Shown here one piece after another: positions 1 to 6,089 of a stretch of DNA of 6,118 bases. How positions within the stretch are numbered: position 1 is the first letter of the stretch; every line of letters begins with the position of its first letter. The stretch comes from Spirochaetia bacterium. GTDB lineage: Bacteria > Spirochaetota > Spirochaetia > Sphaerochaetales > Sphaerochaetaceae. The stretch is taken from the NCBI GenBank assembly GCA_009929055.1, contig SABI01000152.1:1-6118 (forward strand). The letters are read 5' to 3'. Below the pieces are notes generated by a model. It saw only the letters and a program-made list of their open reading frames with translations. It ran no database searches and had not been told where the DNA came from. Both the position numbers and the translations under genes were made by a program.

Positions 1-20
1 TGATCACAATGAGGTTATAA

Positions 21-1184
21 ATCTTACAAAAATTTGTGACAAGTACCCAGTCGTTCCCCCTCCTTGCTATCCCATTTTTTGTGATGGCAGGTTCAATTAT
101 GAACTACGCTGGAATTAGTCGAAAATTGATGCAATTTGCCGATGTTCTCACCGGTCACATGTCAGGAGGACTTGCCCAAGTAAACGTACTGTTAAGTATG
201 CTGATGGGTGGCGTCTCTGGCTCAGCGAATGCTGATGCAGCGATGCAATCAAAAATGCTTGTTCCAGAAATGGAACAAAGAGGATATGACAAAGCATTCT
301 CTGCTGCAATAACAGCAGCAAGTAGTGCAGTCACCCCTGTAATTCCCCCTGGAATCAACCTCATTATTTATGCCCTTATTGCAAATGCAAGTGTTGGAAA
401 GATGTTTGCAGCAGGATACTTACCTGGCGTGTTAATGACAATTACCCTTATGGTAGCAGTACACATTATCTCGAAAAAAAGAAAATATAAGCCAAGCAGA
501 GAAACAAAGGCTGGTCCAAAAGAGATCTTTGTACAGTCAATAGATTCTATTTGGGCACTCTTATTCCCCTTTGGAATTATTTTAGGACTCCGTGTTGGTA
601 TTTTCACTCCTAGTGAAGCAGGAGCAGTTGCCGTATTTTACTGCATTATTGTTGGAAAATTCATCTATAAAGAACTCAAAGCATCTCACATAATACCAGT
701 CTTAAAAGAGACTATATATGGAACAAGCTCAGTCGTACTCATCATCGTTGCCGCAAGTGTCTTTGGATACTATCTCAACTGGGAGAGAATTCCTCAAGCA
801 ATGACAGGGGTATTACTTAATATTACACAAAATAAATATGTTATGCTTGCAATCATAAATGTTTTACTATTGGTGATGGGGATGTTCTTAGAAGGGGGAG
901 CTGCCCTTATTATCCTCGCCCCATTGTTAGTCCCTGTAGTAACAAACCTAGGAGTAGATGTTGTTCATTTTGGTCTTATTTGTATTGTAAATATAATGAT
1001 TGGTGGAATAACACCCCCATTTGGCTCTATGATGTTTACAGTTTGTTCTATAACAGAGTGCAAGTTACAAAAATTTGTGAAAGAAGCAATTCCATTCATC
1101 ATCGCTCTACTTATCTCTCTCATCCTTGTAACCTATATTCCTATTATTTCTCTTGCCCTTCCAAACCTACTTTATGGCGTGTGA
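21..1184 (+). CDS. dctM: TRAP transporter large permease (DctM family), 5'-incomplete and probably frameshifted
   Basis: This is the large integral membrane subunit of a tripartite ATP-independent periplasmic (TRAP) transporter. With a small DctQ-type subunit and a solute-binding protein it imports organic anions, usually carboxylates, driven by Na+ or H+ symport. Family hallmarks, numbered from the GTG at 36: SFPLLAIPFFVMAG (6-19), GSANADAAMQSKMLVPEM (62-79), the conserved IPPG (103-106), GYLPGVL (127-133), FTPSEAGAVA (190-199) and GGITPPFGSMMF (323-334). The protein is almost entirely hydrophobic helices and ends in a final helix near 354-376. Family members are about 425 aa and carry one more N-terminal helix before SFPLLAIPFF; here only 382 codons follow the GTG. 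That GTG has no ribosome binding site and lies inside conserved sequence, so it is not a credible start. Family-like residues (ILQKF) extend back to 21, but a TAA at 18-20 closes the frame. Identification is very secure; the substrate is unknown. Confidence 0.93.
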   Translation: MLQKFVTSTQSFPLLAIPFFVMAGSIMNYAGISRKLMQFADVLTGHMSGGLAQVNVLLSMLMGGVSGSANADAAMQSKMLVPEMEQRGYDKAFSAAITAASSAVTPVIPPGINLIIYALIANASVGKMFAAGYLPGVLMTITLMVAVHIISKKRKYKPSRETKAGPKEIFVQSIDSIWALLFPFGIILGLRVGIFTPSEAGAVAVFYCIIVGKFIYKELKASHIIPVLKETIYGTSSVVLIIVAASVFGYYLNWERIPQAMTGVLLNITQNKYVMLAIINVLLLVMGMFLEGGAALIILAPLLVPVVTNLGVDVVHFGLICIVNIMIGGITPPFGSMMFTVCSITECKLQKFVKEAIPFIIALLISLILVTYIPIISLALPNLLYGV

Positions 1185-1200
1185 TGATATTTTATGTACG

Positions 1201-1205
1201 AGGAG
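1201..1205 (+). promoter_or_regulatory. Shine-Dalgarno that fixes the GDPD start
   Basis: AGGAG lies 8 nt before the ATG at 1214. It decides the start of the phosphodiesterase, because the reading frame is open much further upstream (to 980) but that stretch overlaps the end of dctM and has no homology-like content. Confidence 0.8.
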
Positions 1206-1213
1206 AAATCGAA

Positions 1214-1942
1214 ATGAAAATTTATGCCCACCGAGGATATAGTGGCCTCTACCCTGAAAATACTATGCTTGCTTTTAGAAAAGCTCATTTAGAGGATATT
1301 GATGGTATTGAATTAGATGTCCAACTTACGAAAGATGGAACGGTTGTCATTATCCATGATGAGAAGGTTGATAGAACAACGAACAAGACAGGGTTAGTGT
1401 GTGATTATCATATAGAGGAACTAAAAACACTAAACGCAGCAGCTCTCTATCCTCATATTATAGATTTTGAACCCATTCCCACCTTTGAAGAGTATTGCCA
1501 GTGGGTTAAAACAACTAATCTCATTACAAACATAGAAATCAAATCTGGTGTTATCTATTACATCGACTTAGAAAAAAAAGTAGTAGATATCATAAAAAAG
1601 TATGAATTAGAAGAACAGGTAATAATCTCTTCCTTCAACCACCTTTCCCTAGTAGACTCAAAGAATATTTCACCTAACCTCCCCCTAGCAGCCCTTGTTG
1701 GACACACTATGTTAAAAAATGCAGGATATTATTGTCAGAAATTTGGGTTTTCTTATTTTCACCCTAGCTATGCTTCTTTGAGTAAAGAGATAATTGAAGA
1801 ATGCCACGAACATAAAGTTGCCATAAACGTCTGGACAGTAAATACGATAGAAGAAATTTCTCACTGCCTCACTCTTTCTATTGATGGCATAATTACAAAT
1901 TTCCCCAAAGAAGCAAGAGAGTACCTACAGACAAATACATGA
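1214..1942 (+). CDS. Glycerophosphodiester phosphodiesterase, cytosolic
   Basis: The predicted 242-aa enzyme hydrolyses glycerophosphodiesters to sn-glycerol 3-phosphate and an alcohol, using a divalent metal on a TIM-barrel fold (GDPD family). Visible active-site signatures are HRG at 6-8 with the following PENT (14-17), E33 and D35 in GIELDVQ, the second catalytic histidine H48 in IIHDE, E108 and K110 in NIEIKSG, and the C-terminal NVWTVN (205-210) and DGIITNFP (224-231). The length is typical of short bacterial GDPDs. There is no signal peptide, so the enzyme should act in the cytoplasm on imported or lipid-derived diesters. The ATG at 1214 was chosen because the HRG motif normally sits within the first ten residues and a good AGGAG precedes it. 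The gene starts 29 nt after dctM with no visible terminator between them, suggesting co-transcription and a substrate link to the TRAP system. Exact diester specificity cannot be read from sequence. Confidence 0.95.
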   Translation: MKIYAHRGYSGLYPENTMLAFRKAHLEDIDGIELDVQLTKDGTVVIIHDEKVDRTTNKTGLVCDYHIEELKTLNAAALYPHIIDFEPIPTFEEYCQWVKTTNLITNIEIKSGVIYYIDLEKKVVDIIKKYELEEQVIISSFNHLSLVDSKNISPNLPLAALVGHTMLKNAGYYCQKFGFSYFHPSYASLSKEIIEECHEHKVAINVWTVNTIEEISHCLTLSIDGIITNFPKEAREYLQTNT

Positions 1943-2052
1943 TTAAATTATCCTTCATGCAATAAATTGTCCTATTTATTTTACTCTCTTTAAAAATATG
2001 CGAAATTCCCCCTTGATTTCTCATCCCATATCGACTAATCATAGAGGATATA

Positions 2053-3153
2053 GTGTATTGGGGGGAACGTGTGATTGACGGTGTTGCATTAGTTTATTGT
2101 GATGGATTCTTTAGTACCATGTGGGGTAAGACAGCACATGGATTAGTCAGATTTACTAAACGCTATGAGGTCTTTGGAGTGGTTGATCACACTCTTAGTG
2201 GACAAGATGCCCTATTATACCTCGACAATAAGCCTTCAGGTATTATGATATATGAAGATATCGGCTCTGCTGTAAAGAGGGCTAAAGAACTAAAAAACCC
2301 TATTACCCACTTAGTCTTTGGTGTCGCCCCTGATGGGGGGAGATTAACTGTTCAAGTAAGAAAAGATATTCTTCATGCTATTAGCCTTGGCCTCAATGTT
2401 GATTGTGGTCTCCATTATTTCTTAAGTGAAGATGAAGAGATGAAACAAGCTGCTTCCCTCCATGGAGTAACAATTCGTGATATCAGAAAAATACCACCTC
2501 GAGAAGAACTACACGGCTTTACAGGAAGAATCAAAGAGGTCTCATCTTTTAGGGTAGCCTTATTAGGGACAGACTCATGTGTGGGTAAAAGAACTACTGC
2601 ATGGAAAATCATTGAAGCACTAGAAACTTCTGGTATAAAAGGTGAAATGATTGGAACAGGACAAACTGCATGGCTCCAAGGTGCTCGCTATGGAGTGAGA
2701 ATGGACTCCCTTATCAACGACTTTGTTGCAGGAGAAATTGAGAATGCCATCCTTGAAGCATGGGATAATGAAAAACCCGCAATCATGATAATAGAAGGAC
2801 AAGGAAGTTTAATGAATCCCCTCTACCCTGGTGGCTTTGAAATCCTCTCTGCTGGGCAACCTGATGTAATTATTATGCAACATGCCCCCAAAAGAGTTGA
2901 ATACGATGGAATTCCAGGAGCTGCTATTCACCCCCTTTCAATACAAATCCAAGCAGCAGAGCTTCTTTCAGGAAAACGGGTAATTGCTATTACCATCAAC
3001 CATGAAGAATTAGATCCGTCTGATATTAAAAAGGTATGTACAAAGATAGAAGAAGAGACACACCTTCTTACCATCGATCCCCTTTTACAAGATATGAAGC
3101 CTATTGTAGAACTCCTTATTTCTATGATGAAAGAAAAGAGAGGTACTAGATGA
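2053..3153 (+). CDS. dgcN: DUF1611 family P-loop protein, DgcN-like (putative D-glutamate N-acetyltransferase)
   Basis: This is a two-domain protein of the DUF1611 family. The N-terminal Rossmann-like half (about 1-150) carries GKTAHGLVRF (25-34) and the family motifs FGVAPDGGRL (89-98) and CGLHYFLS (118-125). The C-terminal P-loop half carries GTDSCVGKRT (172-181), GTGQTAWLQGA (201-211), DSLINDF (218-224), IEGQGSL (247-253) and QHAPKR (276-281). A characterised member, DgcN, is reported to N-acetylate D-glutamate so that the partner racemase DgcA can invert it; that function here is inferred from family and from the coupled enolase-superfamily gene. The start is uncertain. The GTG at 2053 has GAGG at 2044-2047, 5 nt upstream. 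The GTG at 2071 (360 aa, beginning VIDGVALVYCDG) resembles more closely where I recall homologues beginning, but is preceded only by a G-run. Its last codons overlap the next gene by 4 nt, so the two are translationally coupled. No strong promoter is evident in the 110 nt upstream. Paralogous subfamilies exist, so the precise substrate remains open. Confidence 0.85.
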   Translation: MYWGERVIDGVALVYCDGFFSTMWGKTAHGLVRFTKRYEVFGVVDHTLSGQDALLYLDNKPSGIMIYEDIGSAVKRAKELKNPITHLVFGVAPDGGRLTVQVRKDILHAISLGLNVDCGLHYFLSEDEEMKQAASLHGVTIRDIRKIPPREELHGFTGRIKEVSSFRVALLGTDSCVGKRTTAWKIIEALETSGIKGEMIGTGQTAWLQGARYGVRMDSLINDFVAGEIENAILEAWDNEKPAIMIIEGQGSLMNPLYPGGFEILSAGQPDVIIMQHAPKRVEYDGIPGAAIHPLSIQIQAAELLSGKRVIAITINHEELDPSDIKKVCTKIEEETHLLTIDPLLQDMKPIVELLISMMKEKRGTR

Positions 3154-4208
3154 AAATTACTGCCTGTAGTGCCTGGCCTGTTACCCTTACTCTAGAAGAG
3201 CCCTTTACTATTGCCTACTCAACAACTGAAAAAGTAGTAAACTATTTCCTTAAAATAGAGACTGACTCAGGTATTACTGGGTTTGGTTGTAGTGCCTTTG
3301 ATGAAGAGGTAACAGGAGAAAATGAAGAGAGTGTAAAAAATGCCCTTAATGATATCGCAATCCCCCTCCTTTTAGGATTAGATCCTCTCTCATATAGCGA
3401 CATTCTTTTTAGATTAAGAGATGAGATGAAAAACTTCCCTACTGCGATGGCATCTGTTGATATGGCCTTATATGACATCCTTGGTAAAAAGGCTAATCTT
3501 CCTCTCTATAAGCTCTTAGGGGCAGGACGTAATCGTATAGCTTCAAGTATCACAATTGGAATTCTCCCAGTTGAGAGGTTGATAGAAAAAGCCCTTATGT
3601 GGAAAAAACGAGGCTATTTCACCCTCAAAATTAAGGGTGGATTGAGTGTAGATGAAGACATTGAAAAATTAATCAAAGTGAGAGAACAAGTGGGAAATGA
3701 TACTCACATCTACTTTGATGCAAATCAAGGATATAGTGTAGAAGAGGCAAAACGATGTATTCTCACATTAGATACAATTCATGCTAAATTCATCGAACAA
3801 CCTTGTAAAAAAGATAACCATGAAGCGTTTACCCTCCTTAAGAACTCAAAGATACGGGTAATGGCCGATGAAGCAGTATTAGGACCAGAAGATGTTGCCC
3901 TCCTTTATTCCCATGGAGGAGCCGACATGTACAATATAAAACTCGCTAAGACAGGGGGGATCCATAGAGCACTGCAACTTGATGCAGTCGCCTCCTCTAT
4001 TGGAGCAAGAACTATGGTGGGGTGCATGGATGAAGCAGGGCTTGGAATAGCAGCTGCACTACACATGGCATTATCGAGTAATAATGTTGAATTTGCTGAC
4101 CTAGATGGTCACGTAGAATTCATTGATGACCCATCTTACGATGCTGTGAGAATAAAAGATGGATTTGTCTATCCAAATGAGAGCCCTGGATTAGGATTTT
4201 CTTTTTAA
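3150..4208 (+). CDS. dgcA: Dipeptide epimerase / N-acyl amino acid racemase of the enolase superfamily, DgcA-like
   Basis: The 352-aa protein is a muconate-lactonizing-type member of the enolase superfamily, which abstracts an alpha proton and returns it to invert an amino-acid centre. The capping domain (about 1-125) is followed by a TIM barrel with every expected active-site residue: the KxK pair K160 and K162 in LKIKGG, metal ligands D190 (FDANQGY), E216 (FIEQP) and D240 (MADEAV), and the opposing base K264 in NIKLAKTGG. VGCMDEAGLG (290-299) and the C-terminal DLDG (317-320, D317 and D319) are the marks of L-Ala-D/L-Glu epimerases and relatives. The spacing closely follows well-studied dipeptide epimerases. 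The ATG overlaps the TGA of the preceding DUF1611 gene (ATGA at 3150-3153), with AGAGAGG 6 nt upstream at 3137-3143. That coupling favours a DgcA role, racemising N-acetyl-D-glutamate, over a purely murein-dipeptide role, but either is compatible. The fold and reaction class are very secure; the substrate is not. Confidence 0.92.
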   Translation: MKITACSAWPVTLTLEEPFTIAYSTTEKVVNYFLKIETDSGITGFGCSAFDEEVTGENEESVKNALNDIAIPLLLGLDPLSYSDILFRLRDEMKNFPTAMASVDMALYDILGKKANLPLYKLLGAGRNRIASSITIGILPVERLIEKALMWKKRGYFTLKIKGGLSVDEDIEKLIKVREQVGNDTHIYFDANQGYSVEEAKRCILTLDTIHAKFIEQPCKKDNHEAFTLLKNSKIRVMADEAVLGPEDVALLYSHGGADMYNIKLAKTGGIHRALQLDAVASSIGARTMVGCMDEAGLGIAAALHMALSSNNVEFADLDGHVEFIDDPSYDAVRIKDGFVYPNESPGLGFSF

Positions 4209-4217
4209 TCTATATAC

Positions 4218-4247
4218 TCCCTTTTTTTTCATACATAACAAAAGGGA
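4218..4247 (+). terminator. Possible weak terminator or hairpin after the epimerase gene
   Basis: TCCCTTTT (4218-4225) and AAAAGGGA (4240-4247) form an 8-bp inverted repeat with a 14-nt loop, starting 10 nt past the epimerase stop codon. The stem is mostly A-T and no proper T-tract follows on the + strand, so it is at best a weak intrinsic terminator. Read on the - strand the 3' arm is followed by extra A residues rather than T residues as well. The position between two transcription units is the main support. Confidence 0.35.
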
Positions 4248-4350
4248 AATACTTTATCATCTCTTTTCATTCCCACATAGCACACACCACATTTATGTCT
4301 TTTTTTGCTACATAATATGTTTTAGTAGCTATATTTTGTTATTTTTCTAT

Positions 4351-4379
4351 TTGACGTACAGTATTCTATGTGCGAAAAT
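4351..4379 (+). promoter_or_regulatory. Candidate sigma70-type promoter for the antiporter gene
   Basis: TTGACG at 4351-4356 matches five of six bases of a -35 box. It is followed after 17 nt by GAAAAT (4374-4379), four of six for a -10 box, preceded by TG at 4371-4372 as in an extended -10. Transcription would start around 4385, leaving a leader of roughly 28 nt before the ATG at 4413. This would let the antiporter be expressed independently of the upstream pair. The rest of 4209-4350 is AT-rich and T-rich, and I see no gene or riboswitch in it. Confidence 0.5.
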
Positions 4380-4399
4380 TAGATAGGAAAAACAAACAT

Positions 4400-4406
4400 A
4401 AGGAGG
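4400..4406 (+). promoter_or_regulatory. Near-perfect Shine-Dalgarno of the antiporter gene
   Basis: AAGGAGG, the full anti-16S match, lies 6 nt before the ATG at 4413. It is the strongest ribosome binding site in the window and rules out the overlapping GTG-initiated frame at 4370 as the real gene. Confidence 0.85.
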
Positions 4407-4412
4407 AAGCAT

Positions 4413-5996
4413 ATGTTTGGATTATGGTCCATTGTGCCACCACTGGTAGCAATTTTATTGGCTATTATCACCCGAAAAGTGGTAATATCGTTGTTTGTGA
4501 GTATTTTGATAGGAGGGCTCATTTATTGCGGAGGAAATCCCTTTGCAGCAGTAGCGGTCACATTTGATTGGATGAAAGATGTGATGACCGATGGATGGAA
4601 TGCCCGTTTCCTTGTCCTTGTTGCCTTATTGGGTATTGGTGCTGCTCTTATGTACAAGGTAGGAGGCTCTTATGCCCTTACTCGTTCACTTGAACATAAG
4701 ATTAACAACCGAAAAAGAGCTCAATTCTTTGGGTATATTCTTGGAATCATCGTATTCTTTAACGATTACGTAAACTCAGTTATCACAGGAAATGCCGCAA
4801 AAGATATTAATGCTAAATATAGAGTTTCAAAAGAGAAGTTTGCCTACATTCTTGATGCAACAGCAGCACCAATGGCTACGATAGGTCCTGTTTCCGACTG
4901 GATAGGGTTTCAGGTATCATTAATTGCTGCAACCTTTGTCTCTATCTCCTTAGTTGAAACTCAACCCTATTTTGCCTTTTTAGGCTCTATTCAATGGAAT
5001 TTTTATAGTGTTCTTAGTTTAGCTGCTGTTCCTCTATTTATCTTTGGTAAAGATTTTGGCCCTATGGCAAAAGCAGAGCTAAGAGCCCTAAAAACTGGTA
5101 AATTAATAGAAGATGGAGCAGTTCCTCTCTCTTCAATAGAAATGGACTTAGGAGAGCCCATTAATCAAGAGAAAGCGAATGTGTGGTTCTTTATCCTCCC
5201 ATTAGTGACACTCATCGGTGTTGGAATTTGGGCTCTATGGTACACAGGGGGCGGAGCAGAAGGTAAAACTCTCATGGATGCCCTTGCTGATACTCAAGTA
5301 GATGTAGCTCTGACCTGGGCCGCATTTGCGATGGCTTTTGTCGGAATTATATTAGGTCTTATTCAAAAATTTAGTTTCAAAGAGTTAGAGGATACGGTGA
5401 TGGGAGGAATACGAACAATGCTTCCTGCCCTTATCATCATGATTCTCGCATGGTCAATTGGAACTGTAACTGATGCCCTTGGAACAGCTGACTTTGTCGT
5501 AGGAGCTACACAAAACTGGATGACTCCACAACTACTCCCTTTCCTGATCTTTGTTATTTGTATGTTTATCTCCTTTAGTACAGGGACTAGTTGGGGGACA
5601 ATGGCAATCATGACTCCTATTGGAATTCCACTTGCCTACACTATAGGAGGACTTCCTTTAGTACAAATTATTATTGGTTCAATTTTTGCAGGAGCAATCT
5701 TTGGAGACCACTGTAGCCCTATCTCAGATACAACCGTTATGGCCTCAATTTTTGCTGGTTCTGACCACATAGCCCATGTAAAAACACAAGTTCCATACGC
5801 TCTGTTAGTTGCTAGTATTTCAGGAGTCTTATACCTGTTATCACCATACATACGTCAAGGATGGGTCTTACTCCTCATTGGTCTTGGTGCTTTGATTCTT
5901 CTTTCTAAATTATTTGGATTTCTTTATCAAAAGAAACATTTTTCAGAAGAAGATATTGCACTCCTTGCAACTAATAAGCTTGTGAGTGGAGAGTAA
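4413..5996 (+). CDS. NhaC-family Na+/H+ antiporter or related ion-coupled exchanger
   Basis: This 527-aa polytopic membrane protein belongs to the NhaC family, whose members exchange Na+ for H+ or couple ion gradients to organic-anion or amine exchange (MleN, a malate/lactate antiporter, is a member). Hallmarks are FFNDYVNSVITG (115-126), DATAAPMATIGPVSDW (148-163), FSTGTSWGTMAIMTP (388-402) and GDHCSPISDTT (431-441). The Asp, Asn, Ser and Thr residues in these motifs lie in the middle of hydrophobic segments, as expected for ion binding. About ten to twelve transmembrane helices are apparent, with a longer hydrophilic stretch near 213-257 and a short charged C-terminal tail (507-527). It has an excellent Shine-Dalgarno and a candidate promoter of its own, so it is probably a separate transcription unit from the upstream epimerase operon. 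Length and motifs are complete and no defect is visible. The transported substrate cannot be fixed; the neighbourhood permits a role linked to amino-acid uptake. Confidence 0.93.
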   Translation: MFGLWSIVPPLVAILLAIITRKVVISLFVSILIGGLIYCGGNPFAAVAVTFDWMKDVMTDGWNARFLVLVALLGIGAALMYKVGGSYALTRSLEHKINNRKRAQFFGYILGIIVFFNDYVNSVITGNAAKDINAKYRVSKEKFAYILDATAAPMATIGPVSDWIGFQVSLIAATFVSISLVETQPYFAFLGSIQWNFYSVLSLAAVPLFIFGKDFGPMAKAELRALKTGKLIEDGAVPLSSIEMDLGEPINQEKANVWFFILPLVTLIGVGIWALWYTGGGAEGKTLMDALADTQVDVALTWAAFAMAFVGIILGLIQKFSFKELEDTVMGGIRTMLPALIIMILAWSIGTVTDALGTADFVVGATQNWMTPQLLPFLIFVICMFISFSTGTSWGTMAIMTPIGIPLAYTIGGLPLVQIIIGSIFAGAIFGDHCSPISDTTVMASIFAGSDHIAHVKTQVPYALLVASISGVLYLLSPYIRQGWVLLLIGLGALILLSKLFGFLYQKKHFSEEDIALLATNKLVSGE

Positions 5997-6019
5997 TTAG
6001 TTCTTCTCATAAAACATGG

Positions 6020-6055
6020 ATCGAGTAGGCGGGAGCCTCACGGCTCCAACCTCTC
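6020..6055 (-). ncRNA. Group II intron domain VI with branch-point adenosine
   Basis: On the - strand, GGAGCC and GGCTCC pair perfectly around a GTGA loop, a GNRA tetraloop (6047-6032). The basal helix pairs GAGAGG (6055-6050) with CCTACTC, leaving one unpaired A at 6026. That A is the seventh nucleotide from the predicted 3' end at 6020, where the lariat branch point is expected. This agreement is the main support for placing the splice end. Confidence 0.78.
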
Positions 6056-6057
6056 AC

Positions 6058-6089
6058 ACCACCCACCGTACGGATCCGTAGTGGGCGGT
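6058..6089 (-). ncRNA. Group II intron domain V hairpin
   Basis: On the - strand, ACCGCCCAC (6089-6081) pairs with GTGGGTGGT (6066-6058) in nine pairs, including one G-U wobble exactly at the middle G of the CGC triad. A two-base bulge, CG (6068-6067), sits on the 3' side. The upper part, TACGGATCCGTA (6080-6069), is a perfect palindrome that can form a 4-bp stem with a GATC loop. The 9-bp lower helix, 2-nt bulge and short capped upper helix reproduce the standard domain V architecture, including the G-U wobble of the catalytic triad. Confidence 0.82.

Noticed and set aside
155..607. Two - strand open frames (155-364 and 368-607) opposite dctM
   Set aside because: They are antisense shadows of a well-conserved gene, with no ribosome binding site or domain.
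980..1213. N-terminal extension of the phosphodiesterase reading frame upstream of 1214
   Set aside because: It overlaps the 3' end of dctM in another frame, has low-complexity Tyr/Ser/Cys-rich content unlike GDPDs, and the ATG at 1214 has a good Shine-Dalgarno and places HRG at residues 6-8.
1943..2052. Possible promoters before the DUF1611 gene (TTGTCC at 1967-1972 with TAAAAA, or TTGATT at 2013-2018 with ACTAAT)
   Set aside because: Each pairs mediocre boxes with non-optimal 18- or 15-nt spacing, so neither is better than chance in AT-rich sequence; no hairpin terminator for the upstream gene was found either.
2415..3478. Three - strand open frames (2415-2612, 2620-2802, 3242-3478) opposite the DUF1611 and epimerase genes
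   Set aside because: They are antisense shadows of clearly coding + strand genes, with no supporting signals.
4370..4567. 65-codon + strand frame beginning with GTG at 4370
   Set aside because: It lies mostly inside the antiporter gene in a different frame, its start falls in the candidate promoter, and its product has no recognisable domain.
5363..5851. Two - strand open frames (5363-5611 and 5636-5851) opposite the antiporter gene
   Set aside because: They are antisense to strongly conserved NhaC motifs and have no start signals.
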